64,000 bases of DNA from Roseobacter sp. HKCCD6576-2 (GCF_013179285.1 NZ_WVNW01000001.1:310001-374000), one strand, 5' to 3'; shown: positions 7,531 through 16,612, counted from the stretch's first letter. Numbers and translations: made by a program. Notes: generated from the sequence alone by a model not told the origin.

Positions 7531-9655
7531 GAGTTGTCTCCTCGGTTGTCTGCGGCGTTGACGCTGATCGGTCTTTGTTGGTCTTCAGCCGGACATCCAA
7601 TGTCCCGTCCAAATGGGACAGAATTTCGCGGCTGCTCGGCACGACGACGCTGGTCTCGTCTTCGACAACGATGGCGGGGCCTTCTGCGATCTGCCCTGGA
7701 CGAATGTCGGATCGGTTTACAACCGTCGCGGTGACCTGAGAACCGAGGCCGGGGTCGAAGAGATGCCGCTGTCCCGCAGTGTCGGCGGGGCGGGTGGCGT
7801 CAACCGCGCCAATCGGCTGGGCTTCGCCGGGTTGTGTATAGGCGTTGACCGACCAGACGGTGATCTCAACTTCCAAGCTTTCAACGGCCCGCCCAAAAAG
7901 ATTGGCGTAGTCGGCTTCGAACAGGGCAAGAAGCGTCTCGGCATCCGGATTGGCGGCTTGCTCAGCGGTCAGCTGGATCGGAATTTCCCATCCCTGGCCC
8001 GCATAGCGCATATAGATTTTGTGGTCCGTCAGTATCTCGGCAGTCGCATCGCAGGATCGGACGAACCGCGTCGCTTCCTCTTTCATGTCCGCGAAAAGCT
8101 TGGTCACAAGATCGGGGTCGAACGCCGAGAGACGCATAAAGACGGAACGGTTTGCCTCAAAACTAAAGGGCGCTCTGAGAAAGCCGATGGCGGACCCAAC
8201 CCCGGCCCCTTGCGGGACGAGGCACCGCGCGACACCAAGCTTTTCGCAAAGGCGTGCCGCGTGAAGCGGGGCCGCGCCGCCGAAGGCGATCATTGTGTAC
8301 TCGCTGAGGTCTTCGCCATTCTCGACCGCATGAACGCGTGCGGCGTTGGCCATGTTCTCATCGACCACTTCTGCTAGGCCCCAGGCGGCCTCGCGGGGAT
8401 CCATGTCGAGCTTTTGACCGATCGCCGCCTGAAGCGCCTCGGCGGCGTTCTTTGGGTGGAGCGGAATGGAACCGCCTGCGAAATTGTCGGGATCAAGCTT
8501 GCCAAGCACAAGATCGGCGTCGGTAACAGCGGGCTCAGCGCCGCCCCGACCATAGCAGGCGGGGCCAGGCTCGGACCCTGCGCTTTCAGGGCCGACGCGG
8601 ATTTGATTCATCGCGTCGACATGAGCGATCGATCCACCGCCCGCGCCAATCTCAACCATATCGATCACCGGGATCGAAATCGGCATGCCGGAGCCCTTTT
8701 TGAAGCGATATGTGCGGGCCACTTCGAAGACGCGCGCGGTTTTCGGCGTCTGGTTTTTGATCAAGCAAATCTTCGCCGTTGTGCCGCCCATATCAAAGCT
8801 CAGCACCTTGTCGAGCTGGTGTTTCGCAGCGATATCGGCGGCGAAAATCGCGCCGCCCGCCGGGCCGGATTCGACCAGGCGTACAGGAAACTCCGCGGCG
8901 CTCTCCAAGGACATAATCCCACCACCCGAATGCATCAGGAACACCGGGCATTCCGCGCCTTCCGCAGCTAGGCGCTCTTTCAAGCGGCCAAGATAGGATT
9001 TCATCAGCGGCTTGATATAGGCATTGGCGATGGTGGTGTTGAAGCGTTCGTATTCTCGCATCTGTGGCGAGACGTCCGAAGACAGGGAGATCATCGCACC
9101 GGGAAGCTTCTCCGCTAGAACCTCGGCGATCAGACGTTCATGGACATCGCTGACATAGCTGTGGAGCAAGCCGACCGCGATGCTTTCATAACCCGCTTGG
9201 TCCAGCTCATCGGCCAGCGCCTCAACTTCGGCGCGATCAAGAGGCCGCAAAACATCGCCCCTTGCGTCGATGCGCTCGTCGACGACATAGCGGCGATTGC
9301 GAGGCAAAAGTGGTTCTGGAAGGGTCAGGTTTAGATCGTATTGCTCGAACCGGCTCTCGGTCCGCATCTCGATCACGTCGCGAAAGCCTTTCGTGGTAAT
9401 CAGAGCCGTCTTCGCGCCGCGCCGTTCGATCAGCGCATTGGTCGCGAGGGTCGTTCCATGAATAATCTGACCAATCTCGTTTGTTGCGATCCCTGCCTTG
9501 CCGCAGACCTGATGCATCCCGTCAATGATCGCATCTTCCGGGGCGGCATAAGTTGTCAGAACCTTGGTCGAATATCGGGTCCCATCAATCTCAAGAACGA
9601 CATCGGTGAACGTCCCTCCGATATCGACGCCCAAACGGGTTGTGACGCTCGCCAT
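7523..9655 (-). CDS. hyuA: Hydantoinase A/oxoprolinase family protein (HyuA)
   Basis: 710 aa, usual size for HyuA. It begins with the actin/ASKHA-type nucleotide-binding motif LGVDIGGTFTDVVLE (residues 8-22). Further landmarks are IIHGTTLATNALIERRGAKTALITTKGFRDV (in segments, ~65-95), SFDMGGTTAKICLI and EIGAGGGSIAHVD, all characteristic of the ATP-binding subunit. It is the first gene of the minus-strand operon after the LysR gene, with an AT-rich promoter-like gap of 88 bases. Substrates in this family include 5-oxoproline, hydantoins and N-methylhydantoin. Confidence 0.92.
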   Translation of the reverse strand: MASVTTRLGVDIGGTFTDVVLEIDGTRYSTKVLTTYAAPEDAIIDGMHQVCGKAGIATNEIGQIIHGTTLATNALIERRGAKTALITTKGFRDVIEMRTESRFEQYDLNLTLPEPLLPRNRRYVVDERIDARGDVLRPLDRAEVEALADELDQAGYESIAVGLLHSYVSDVHERLIAEVLAEKLPGAMISLSSDVSPQMREYERFNTTIANAYIKPLMKSYLGRLKERLAAEGAECPVFLMHSGGGIMSLESAAEFPVRLVESGPAGGAIFAADIAAKHQLDKVLSFDMGGTTAKICLIKNQTPKTARVFEVARTYRFKKGSGMPISIPVIDMVEIGAGGGSIAHVDAMNQIRVGPESAGSEPGPACYGRGGAEPAVTDADLVLGKLDPDNFAGGSIPLHPKNAAEALQAAIGQKLDMDPREAAWGLAEVVDENMANAARVHAVENGEDLSEYTMIAFGGAAPLHAARLCEKLGVARCLVPQGAGVGSAIGFLRAPFSFEANRSVFMRLSAFDPDLVTKLFADMKEEATRFVRSCDATAEILTDHKIYMRYAGQGWEIPIQLTAEQAANPDAETLLALFEADYANLFGRAVESLEVEITVWSVNAYTQPGEAQPIGAVDATRPADTAGQRHLFDPGLGSQVTATVVNRSDIRPGQIAEGPAIVVEDETSVVVPSSREILSHLDGTLDVRLKTNKDRSASTPQTTEETTHA

Positions 9656-9717
9656 TCTGTCAATCCTCTCGTCTTGGTCGAGGTCATCCTAGACACGTCG
9701 GAAAATTCAAACAAATT

Positions 9718-9759
9718 ATTATATTGGATCAAAACGATTGAAATTATTGATCTTGATCC
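9718..9759 (-). promoter_or_regulatory. Candidate hyuA promoter and inverted repeat
   Basis: The AT-rich gap before hyuA contains a consensus -10 hexamer TATAAT (complement of 9718-9723), about 63 bases upstream of the hyuA start; the -35 is weak. Just upstream, GGATCAA (9726-9732) and TTGATCC (9753-9759) form a perfect 7-base inverted repeat that straddles the LysR stop codon. It could be the LysR-end hairpin or an activator site. Functional assignment is inference. Confidence 0.4.
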
Positions 9760-10655
9760 GTTGGCTGGAACGCCTGAGAGATTTGCCCGGCCAGTTCCGC
9801 AGCCTGCGCGACATAGGACGGCGCGGTCTCACCATCATACCGGGCGCGGAACCAGAGCGGATCCGGGACCCAAAGATAGCGGAGAGGCGCCAAGACACCT
9901 GATTTGATATCGTCGCGCACCATCACCTCGGGCAAACAGGCAATGCCAAGCCCATTGCGGGTCATCTGAAGGCAGGCGGACATATTGGTCGATGCCACGA
10001 GCCGGACAGAGGTTTCCGGTAGTTTCTGAACGTGATCTTTCAACTGCTCATAGGGCAGCGTGCCTCGGGCATGTGTGAGTATCGGGCGTTCCGCCAAATC
10101 GGCCATCGACAAGACGCGGTCGGTGAAGCCGAGCTTGGGTTCGGCCACCCAGATCATATCGAAACTCCCCAGCTCGATATTGGCGGAGGTCTGTCGATTG
10201 AACGGCCCGCTTTGAAGCGCCAGGTCGATGGATCGGTTGAACAACGAGGTTGAGAGATTGGCCGAGTAATCGACCGTCAAATCCACGTCGATATTCGGAA
10301 ACCGCTCCGTCAGCGCACTTAGAAAATCGCCAAGCCAGGAATGCACGATCATCTCGGTAACGCCGAGGCGCAGCACGCCATCGAAGAGGTGCTCATCCCC
10401 TGCGGCCACAAAAAACGCGTCCATTGATTTGAGGACATCCCGCGCCTTGGCCAGCAAGGTCTCGCCAACCGGTGTCAGCCGAACGGATCCGGCGTCTCGA
10501 TCCATGAGTTTCAACCCAAGCTGCTCCTCAAGCCCGGCAATGCGTGAGGAGATGTTGGGTTGTGTCGTGTGAAGTTTTTCAGCTGCCCTGCGAAAGCTGC
10601 CGAGGTCCGCCACCTGCACAAACGCTTCAAGTTGTTTCAAGCTGATCTGTGCCAA
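9744..10655 (-). CDS. LysR-family transcriptional regulator
   Basis: 303 aa from a TTG start at 10655, chosen because GGAGG lies 6 bases upstream and the LysR domain begins right there (AQISLKQLEAFVQVADLGSFRRAA). Extending to the ATG at 10748 would add 31 atypical residues. The winged helix at residues ~4-62 includes TTQPNISSRIAGLEEQLG. The remaining ~200 residues are the periplasmic-binding-like effector domain. It is divergent from the acyl-CoA synthetase gene and immediately precedes hyuA on its own strand, so it likely controls both arms of the cluster. Confidence 0.9.
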   Translation of the reverse strand: MAQISLKQLEAFVQVADLGSFRRAAEKLHTTQPNISSRIAGLEEQLGLKLMDRDAGSVRLTPVGETLLAKARDVLKSMDAFFVAAGDEHLFDGVLRLGVTEMIVHSWLGDFLSALTERFPNIDVDLTVDYSANLSTSLFNRSIDLALQSGPFNRQTSANIELGSFDMIWVAEPKLGFTDRVLSMADLAERPILTHARGTLPYEQLKDHVQKLPETSVRLVASTNMSACLQMTRNGLGIACLPEVMVRDDIKSGVLAPLRYLWVPDPLWFRARYDGETAPSYVAQAAELAGQISQAFQPTDQDQ

Positions 10656-10797
10656 TAGCCACCTCCGATAGCCTGCTGACCTTAACGCCAATCGCTCAGA
10701 TATGGCCACCACGTTCGCCAATAGACCTGTCGGGACGACGGGTTGCATACATGACTATTTGCGGCTTCAACTAATCGAAACGGGGAGGGTTGGGCCG

Positions 10798-12312
10798 ATG
10801 AACATCGCCGATTGGCTGCACCGAGTTGCGCAGACGAATGGCAACGCGCCGGCGCTGTTGCTGGGCGATCAGGTTGTTGCAACCTATGAAGATTTTGCCC
10901 GGCAGGCCGCAGGTCTGGCGACGGCTCTTCAGGCCAGGGGTGTCGGCCCGGGTGACCGAGTCGGCTTGTTTATGAAGAACTGTCCGGACTATCTGACGGT
11001 CTATTATGGGGTTTGGACTGCGGGAGCGGCAGTGGTCCCGATCAACGCGAAGCTGCATCCGAAAGAAGCGGCGTTCATCTTGCAAGATAGCGGCGCAAGC
11101 CAAGTATTTGTCACGCCCGACCTTGTCTCAGACCTGGCCGAGGCGACCGACGTGCCTCTGACTGACATCAGTACCGATGCGTTTGCGGACATGTGTGCGG
11201 CGCCACCGCTCGCCACCGTCGCGCGAAATGCGGACGACCTCGCCTGGCTGTTCTACACCTCCGGCACGACCGGACAGCCGAAAGGTGTTCAGATCACGCA
11301 TGGGATGATCGCCGCCACCTCGCTCTGTTACCCCGTCGATGTCGATCCGGTCAGCGTGGAGGATGCGGCCTATTACGCCGCGCCGATGAGTCATGGCGCG
11401 GGGATCTATGCCCCCATCCATGTGCGGATGGGCGCTCGGCACATTTGCCCGGTCTCGGGCGCGTTCGACCCGGTCGAGCTGTTGGACCTGTCGCAGGCCC
11501 ATGGGCCAACGTCGATGTTCATGGCCCCCACGATGGTGCGCCGTCTCATCGATACTGCCAAAGCCAGCGAGAAGACCGGGGAAGGGATTAAAACCATCGT
11601 CTATGGCGGCGGTCCCATGTATCGGGCGGATATCGAAGAGGCTGTGAATTGGTTCGGCCCGAAATTCGTGCAGATCTACGGCCAGGGCGAATGCCCCATG
11701 GCGATCTCGGCGCTGAGCCGCGCGGAGGTCGCGGACCGGACCCATCCGAATTGGCGGGCACGTCTTGCCTCGGTCGGTCGCGCGCAGTCGCAGGTTGAGA
11801 TCGCAATCGCGGGGGCCGATGGCGTGCCGTTGCCTAGTGGCGAGGTCGGCGAAATCATGGTGCGCGGCGCGCCGGTGATGCCCGGCTATTGGCGCAATCC
11901 AGAGGCGACAAAGGCGGCGCTGAAAGACGGTTGGTTGATGACCGGCGATGTGGGGCGGTTGGACGAGGATGGATATCTGACCCTGCAAGACCGGTCGAAA
12001 GATGTGATTATCTCCGGCGGCAGCAATATCTATCCGCGTGAGATCGAAGAGGTCTTGCTGCAACATCCAACCGTCCATGAAGTGTCCGTTGTTGGTCGCC
12101 CCTCGCCGGAATGGGGCGAGGATGTCGTGGCCTTTGTGGTTTGCGCGCCAGGTGCCGACTTGGACGAAGCCGCGCTTGACGCGCAGTGCCTGGAGCAGAT
12201 CGCGCGGTTCAAAAGGCCGAAGGCCTATATCGCGCTGCCGGAGTTGCCCAAGAACAACTATGGCAAGGTCCTGAAGACGGAACTGCGCCAGAGATTGGAG
12301 AGCGAGGCATGA
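10798..12312 (+). CDS. AMP-dependent acyl-CoA synthetase/ligase
   Basis: 504 aa from the ATG at 10798, preceded by GGGAGGG; the longer frame from 10702 lacks family sequence. Adenylation signatures are present: the P-loop YTSGTTGQPKGV (~residue 153), the YGQGECP segment, the TGDVGRLDEDGYLTLQDRSKD hinge and the C-terminal catalytic Lys in PKNNYGKVLKTEL. It should activate a carboxylate as acyl-AMP and then acyl-CoA; the chain cannot be predicted. The stop overlaps the next start (ATGA), coupling it to the dehydrogenase. The intergenic region shared with LysR is 142 bases. Confidence 0.9.
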   Translation: MNIADWLHRVAQTNGNAPALLLGDQVVATYEDFARQAAGLATALQARGVGPGDRVGLFMKNCPDYLTVYYGVWTAGAAVVPINAKLHPKEAAFILQDSGASQVFVTPDLVSDLAEATDVPLTDISTDAFADMCAAPPLATVARNADDLAWLFYTSGTTGQPKGVQITHGMIAATSLCYPVDVDPVSVEDAAYYAAPMSHGAGIYAPIHVRMGARHICPVSGAFDPVELLDLSQAHGPTSMFMAPTMVRRLIDTAKASEKTGEGIKTIVYGGGPMYRADIEEAVNWFGPKFVQIYGQGECPMAISALSRAEVADRTHPNWRARLASVGRAQSQVEIAIAGADGVPLPSGEVGEIMVRGAPVMPGYWRNPEATKAALKDGWLMTGDVGRLDEDGYLTLQDRSKDVIISGGSNIYPREIEEVLLQHPTVHEVSVVGRPSPEWGEDVVAFVVCAPGADLDEAALDAQCLEQIARFKRPKAYIALPELPKNNYGKVLKTELRQRLESEA

Positions 12313-13112
12313 GTGATCTCAGAGGCAAAACCGCCTTGGTCACCGGATCGGTGCAGGGGATCGGATTGGCGATTGCGGAGGCTTTGGCAAGCGCGGGCGC
12401 ACGAATCGCGGTGCACGGGTTGGCGGGGGATGCGCAAATTCATGAGGTCTGCGAACATCTGCGTCAGCTGGGCGCGCCGCAGGCCGAATTCTTCAACGGA
12501 GACCTGCGCCACCCTGACCAGATCGCTGCGTTGATGGAGGCGGTCGCGGCCTGGGGCGGGGCCGATGTTTTGGTCAATAACGCGGGCGTGCAACATACCG
12601 CACCCCTGGCCGAGATGCCGCGCGAGATGTGGGAGGCGATCTTGTCGGTGAACCTCTCCGCCGCGTTTCACACGATGCAAGCCGCCATGCCGATCATGGC
12701 GGAGCGGGGATATGGCCGGGTGATCAATATCGCGTCGGTGCATGGGTTGGTCGCCTCGAAAGACAAAGCGCCCTATGTGGCGGCGAAATTTGGGTTGGTG
12801 GGGCTTAGCCGGGTTGCCGCCCTGGAATATGCCGCAGCCGGGTCGAAGGCTTCGGGTGGTGTGACGGTCAACTGCATTTGCCCAGGCTGGACCGAAACCG
12901 CGATCATAGAGCCGCAGATCGAGATGCGCGCCAAGGCCCATGGTGGGGATCGGGCGGCCGGGGTCGCGGAGCTGTTGGCGGAGAAACAACCCAGTTTGCG
13001 GACGTCTGACCCGGCTGAAATCGGCGCGCTGGTACTTTGGCTCTGCGCGCCGATTGCTCATAACGTCACGGGCACGTCGATCCCGATTGATGGTGGTTGG
13101 ACGGCGCAGTGA
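12309..13112 (+). CDS. Short-chain dehydrogenase/reductase, 3-hydroxybutyrate dehydrogenase-like
   Basis: 267 aa. Classical SDR motifs are complete: TGSVQGIG (cofactor glycine motif, residues 12-19), LVNNAG, the catalytic Ser in NIASVHGLVAS, and YVAAK with Tyr and Lys. SVHGLVAS and YVAAKFGLVGLSRVAALE resemble 3-hydroxybutyrate dehydrogenases. The ATG at 12309 overlaps the ligase stop by four bases, so the two are coupled. The substrate is probably a beta-hydroxy acid or its CoA-related product generated by the ligase branch, which is inference from context. Confidence 0.88.
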   Translation: MSDLRGKTALVTGSVQGIGLAIAEALASAGARIAVHGLAGDAQIHEVCEHLRQLGAPQAEFFNGDLRHPDQIAALMEAVAAWGGADVLVNNAGVQHTAPLAEMPREMWEAILSVNLSAAFHTMQAAMPIMAERGYGRVINIASVHGLVASKDKAPYVAAKFGLVGLSRVAALEYAAAGSKASGGVTVNCICPGWTETAIIEPQIEMRAKAHGGDRAAGVAELLAEKQPSLRTSDPAEIGALVLWLCAPIAHNVTGTSIPIDGGWTAQ

Positions 13113-13115
13113 GCG

Positions 13116-14207
13116 CTACCCCGTCCCGACCCGCTCCGGCGTGACAGACATGGATTTGACGATGGCGTGCAGGGGCATACCCGGTGCGAGAGCCAAGGCG
13201 CGGACCGAGCGTTTGGTGACCCGAGCCACCAATATTTGGCCTTGGTGATCAAGGCGCACCAGAGCGCCGGACCCAGGGCCGGGCACGATGCTCACCACAG
13301 TGACAGGCAGCACATTCAGCGCGCTGATCCCTTGCGGCGCTTCACGCATCAACATCACATCGCGCGCATCGAGTCTGACACGTAGTTGGTCCCCGGCGGC
13401 CCCAACTTGACCGGGGAGCCAGATCGGCTGGCTGCCGATCCGGGCTTCGGTCAGGCCATCGGTCGGGTCATGACCAGCAATCGTGACGTTGAGAATCGCG
13501 CCCGCCAGATCGCGGCTGATCTGGCTGCCGGTTTCGCCGCCCGCAATGATCTCCGCCGCTGGGCCGATGCTGCGCATTTGCCCTTTCTCCATCAGGACAA
13601 TCGTATCGGCCAGCCGGGTCACCTCGGCAACGTCATGGCTGACATACAGGATTGGCAGGCCAAGCTGATCCCTGAGCCGCTCGAAATAGGGCAAGAGTTC
13701 CGCTTTGCGGCGCGCATCCAGTGCTGAGAGCGGCTCGTCCATCAGCAGAAGATCGGGGCCGGAGAGCAAAGCGCGCCCAAGCGCCACGCGCTGCCCCTCG
13801 CCGCCTGACAAGGTCGCCGGGCGCCGGTCAAGCAGCGCGTCGAGGCCCAAAAGTGCTACAAGATCGTCAAACCCGAGGGGCAGGGCGCGGGTTTCGGAGC
13901 GCGCTTGCCCATAGCGCAAATTGGCGGCGACGCTCAGATGTGGAAACAGGCGCGGCTCCTGAAACACATAGCCGATGCGCCGTGCGGCGGTTGGGACGTT
14001 GATTTTGGCGTCGGTGTCCAAGACGCGGTGATCGCCGATCTCGACCACCCCTTCATCGGGTGTTTCCAGCCCGGCGACCACGCGCAGAACGCTGGTTTTC
14101 CCCGCACCCGAGGGGCCAAAAAACGCTGTAACCCCGTTCGGGATGGTGCAGTTGAGCGCCAACTCCATATCCGGAAACCGGTGGTGGAAAGAGAGATGCA
14201 CGTTCAT
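13116..14207 (-). CDS. modC: Molybdate ABC transporter ATP-binding protein ModC
   Basis: 363 aa from the ATG at 14207, which overlaps the modB stop. Walker A FFGPSGAGKTS (~residues 29-39), the ABC signature LSGGEGQRVALGRAL, Walker B LLLMDEPLSALD and the switch His (YVSHD) are all present. The C-terminal ~70 residues form a TOBE/Mop-like molybdate-binding domain (SALNVLPVTVVSIVPGPGSGALVRLD in segments). It energises molybdate import through ModB. Last gene of modABC; its 3' end is only three bases from the convergent SDR gene. Confidence 0.93.
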   Translation of the reverse strand: MNVHLSFHHRFPDMELALNCTIPNGVTAFFGPSGAGKTSVLRVVAGLETPDEGVVEIGDHRVLDTDAKINVPTAARRIGYVFQEPRLFPHLSVAANLRYGQARSETRALPLGFDDLVALLGLDALLDRRPATLSGGEGQRVALGRALLSGPDLLLMDEPLSALDARRKAELLPYFERLRDQLGLPILYVSHDVAEVTRLADTIVLMEKGQMRSIGPAAEIIAGGETGSQISRDLAGAILNVTIAGHDPTDGLTEARIGSQPIWLPGQVGAAGDQLRVRLDARDVMLMREAPQGISALNVLPVTVVSIVPGPGSGALVRLDHQGQILVARVTKRSVRALALAPGMPLHAIVKSMSVTPERVGTG

Positions 14208-14902
14208 GTGCCGCGCACCCGTTTGGCCATGCCACGCGCCATCCATTCCGACGCGATCAACGCCCCGGCGGAAAGCGCGATGGAGATCAAGATCAGCCGC
14301 AGCGCTGCGGCTTCCTGCCCCGGCACTTGGAGCAAGCTGTAGATCGCCGTGGGGATCGTCTGGGTCTGTCCCGGGATATTCGACACGAAGGTGATGGTTG
14401 CCCCAAATTCGCCAAGCGCTTTAGCAAAGCCCAAGATGGTGCCTGCCAGAATACCGGGCAGCATCAAGGGAAGCGTCACGGTCGCGAATATCCGGACCCG
14501 CGATGCGCCAAGCGTTGCCGCGGCCTCTTCCAGTTTCGGGTCCACGGCTTCAAGAGCGAGGCGGATGGCGCGGACCATTAAGGGGAAGGCCATGATCCCG
14601 CAGGCCAGCGCCGCCCCGGTCCAGCGGAACGCGAAGGTGAGGCCAAAGACTGTTTCAAAGAACCGCCCCAAAGGGCCTTGGGCACCAAAGAGGATCAACA
14701 GAAGGTAGCCGGTCACGACCGGCGGCAAAACCAAGGGCAAATGCACCGCAATGTTGAGAATCTCGCGGCCCCAAAACTGCCTCCGTGCCAGGGCGAGCGC
14801 GACCAAGACCGCAAGGGGCAGGCTGGCCATGATCGCCCAAACCGCAATCTGCAGCGACAGGCCCACGATCTGCCATTCCGCCGGACCAAGCCCCAGGGTC
14901 AT
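14204..14902 (-). CDS. modB: Molybdate ABC transporter permease ModB
   Basis: 232 aa with five or six hydrophobic segments. The EAA-type loop for contact with ModC is at about residues 130-165 (EEAAATLGASRVRIFATVTLPLMLPGILAG in segments), followed by KALGEFGATITFVSNIPGQTQTIPTAIY, a ModB hallmark. Four-base overlaps with modA and modC show a tightly coupled operon. Inner-membrane channel for molybdate (or tungstate). Confidence 0.94.
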   Translation of the reverse strand: MTLGLGPAEWQIVGLSLQIAVWAIMASLPLAVLVALALARRQFWGREILNIAVHLPLVLPPVVTGYLLLILFGAQGPLGRFFETVFGLTFAFRWTGAALACGIMAFPLMVRAIRLALEAVDPKLEEAAATLGASRVRIFATVTLPLMLPGILAGTILGFAKALGEFGATITFVSNIPGQTQTIPTAIYSLLQVPGQEAAALRLILISIALSAGALIASEWMARGMAKRVRGT

Positions 14903-15669
14903 TGCGGCACCTCAAATCCGTGGCTTTCAAAAATCGCGCGGGCTTGCGGCGAGGTTAGGAAGTCGAGCAGGGCGGTGGCGTCAGGGTGGTCACTGCCCGT
15001 GGTCACGGCGGCGGGATAGCGGATTGGGTCGTGCAGATGGCCCGGAATGTGCACGTCAATCGCCACCTGCGGGTCAGCCAGCGCGTCCGTCCGATAGACA
15101 ATCGCACGCGCGACATCGCCCCGTGCGGCGAGGGCCAGCGCGATACGGACATTGTCGGTCTGCACCAATCTCGGCAGAAAACGATCCAATACCCCTTCGG
15201 CCTCGAGTGCTTGGCGCGCATAAATCCCGGCGGGAACCGCGTTGAGCAACCCTGTTGCAATACGTGTGTCGTCGGGCAGCGCGTTGAGCGCGGCGGCGAA
15301 GTCCGTGTTGGTCTCCACGGCGTCTATCGGCCCTGCCACGACCAGTTGGTTGGACACAATCACCTCGGTCCGCGCCGGGTCAATTGCCGCCTGATCCACG
15401 AGGTGGCTGACCCAGGCTTCATTGGCCGAGATGAAGATATCGGCGGGCGCGCCTGCTTCGATCTGCCGGGCCAAAACAGCGCTGCCAGCGTAGGAAATCG
15501 CCAGCGGCGCGCCGTCCCAAGCCTCGGCCACATCTTCCAGTGCATCGCGCATGCTGGCGGCGGCAAAGATCAGAAGATCTTCGGCCTGCGCCAGACTGGG
15601 CAACCCGGAGAAGATCAGGGTCACGACCCCAAGGGCGCGCAAAGGGGCAAAGAGAGTATTCCGGCACAT
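14899..15669 (-). CDS. modA: Periplasmic molybdate-binding protein ModA
   Basis: 256 aa from the ATG at 15669, which gives a proper Sec signal peptide (CRNTLFAPLRALGVVTLIF then SLAQA before EDLLIFAAASM). A GTG 13 codons upstream is possible but lacks a ribosome site. The mature N-terminus (LIFAAASMRDALEDVA), the YAGSAVLARQIEAGAPADIFISANEAW region and VPAGIYARQALE are standard ModA oxyanion-site sequences. First gene of modABC. Confidence 0.93.
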   Translation of the reverse strand: MCRNTLFAPLRALGVVTLIFSGLPSLAQAEDLLIFAAASMRDALEDVAEAWDGAPLAISYAGSAVLARQIEAGAPADIFISANEAWVSHLVDQAAIDPARTEVIVSNQLVVAGPIDAVETNTDFAAALNALPDDTRIATGLLNAVPAGIYARQALEAEGVLDRFLPRLVQTDNVRIALALAARGDVARAIVYRTDALADPQVAIDVHIPGHLHDPIRYPAAVTTGSDHPDATALLDFLTSPQARAIFESHGFEVPQ

Positions 15670-15670
15670 G

Positions 15671-15682
15671 GCGCAATTGCGC
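15671..15682. promoter_or_regulatory. Perfect 12-base palindrome abutting the modA start codon
   Basis: GCGCAATTGCGC is exactly self-complementary and lies one base upstream of the modA ATG on the minus strand. As RNA it could fold a GCGC stem with an AATT loop over the ribosome-binding region; as DNA it could be an operator. No ModE-like gene or clear ModE box is seen nearby. Function is speculative. Confidence 0.3.
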
Positions 15683-15811
15683 GTCAGATTTCCGGGGAAC
15701 GCAACCACTTGCGCGGTTTTTTCCGATTGTCTGCCGCCTGTTGATCACAGGGACACCAATTCTTGGCCCTGTACCTTGTTCCAAGCGAGGTCGCAGGCTA
15801 CATGCCCCTCC

Positions 15812-16612
15812 ATGAAGCGCTTCATTCCTTTTATGAAAAGCGATCCGCTTGTGTCGGTTTTGCGGTTGCAAGGTGTGATCGCAGGCACGGGCCGCGGCGG
15901 TGTTTTGAACGACGCGAACACGGCTCAGATGATCGAAAAGGCCTTTTCGCGCGGCAAGCCCGCAGCGGTGGCTCTGATCATCAATTCGCCGGGCGGATCT
16001 GCGGCGCAGTCGTCGCTCATCGCTGCGCGGATCAAACGGCTGTCGGAAGAGAAAGAGGTGCCGGTCCACGCCTTTGTCGAGGATGTGGCGGCTTCTGGCG
16101 GGTATTGGCTCGCCTGCGCAGCGGAGAAGATCTGGGTCGATGCAAGTTCAATTGTCGGTTCCATCGGTGTGATCTCGGCCAGCTTCGGATTGCAGGATTT
16201 TATCGCGCGCTTTGGCATTGAACGGCGGGTGCACACGGCGGGCAAAGACAAATCCATGCTCGACCCGTTTCGTGCCGAGCGTGCCGAAGATGTCGAGCGT
16301 CTGAAGTCGATCCAAACGCAGATTCACGATGCGTTTATTGCGCATGTCCAATCCAGCCGAGGTGATCGTCTGGCAAAGGATGATGACCTGTTCACTGGAG
16401 AGTTTTGGGTGGGCGAGACGGCGGTTGGTCTGGGTCTGGCCGACGGTGTGGCGCATCTCAAGCCAAAGATGAAAGAGCTTTATGGCGACAAAACCCGGTT
16501 CGCAGCTTACGGGCCTCGGCGCGGTTTGTTGCAGCGGGTCGGCGTGCAGATCGTCGATGACCTAGCCGGTGCGGTGGATGCCCGCGCGGCTTGGGCCAGG
16601 TATGGGCTCTGA
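15812..16612 (+). CDS. S49 family peptidase (SohB/SppA-like)
   Basis: 266 aa from the ATG at 15812; upstream in-frame sequence overlaps modA and is not family-like. The ClpP-like core contains LRLQGVI, ALIINSPGGSAAQS and the nucleophile region DVAASGGYWLACAAEKIW (catalytic Ser ~residue 99), then SIVGSIGVISASFG. Lys in AGKDKSMLDPF (~residue 150) is the candidate general base of the Ser-Lys dyad. No long N-terminal membrane anchor is seen, unlike E. coli SohB. Its stop overlaps the next gene (TGATG). Confidence 0.9.
   Translation: MKRFIPFMKSDPLVSVLRLQGVIAGTGRGGVLNDANTAQMIEKAFSRGKPAAVALIINSPGGSAAQSSLIAARIKRLSEEKEVPVHAFVEDVAASGGYWLACAAEKIWVDASSIVGSIGVISASFGLQDFIARFGIERRVHTAGKDKSMLDPFRAERAEDVERLKSIQTQIHDAFIAHVQSSRGDRLAKDDDLFTGEFWVGETAVGLGLADGVAHLKPKMKELYGDKTRFAAYGPRRGLLQRVGVQIVDDLAGAVDARAAWARYGL

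Noticed and set aside
6526-7734. 402-codon open frame antisense to hyuB and the hyuA 3' end
   Set aside because: Overlaps confidently identified hyuB/hyuA entirely, has no ribosome site or recognisable domain, and is a shadow of high-GC coding sequence.
7613-8971. Plus-strand open frames of 254 and 185 codons inside hyuA
   Set aside because: Shadow frames of hyuA; no family resemblance and no start signals.
11128-12078. 316-codon open frame antisense to the acyl-CoA synthetase
   Set aside because: Lies wholly within a gene with all adenylation motifs and shows no domain of its own.
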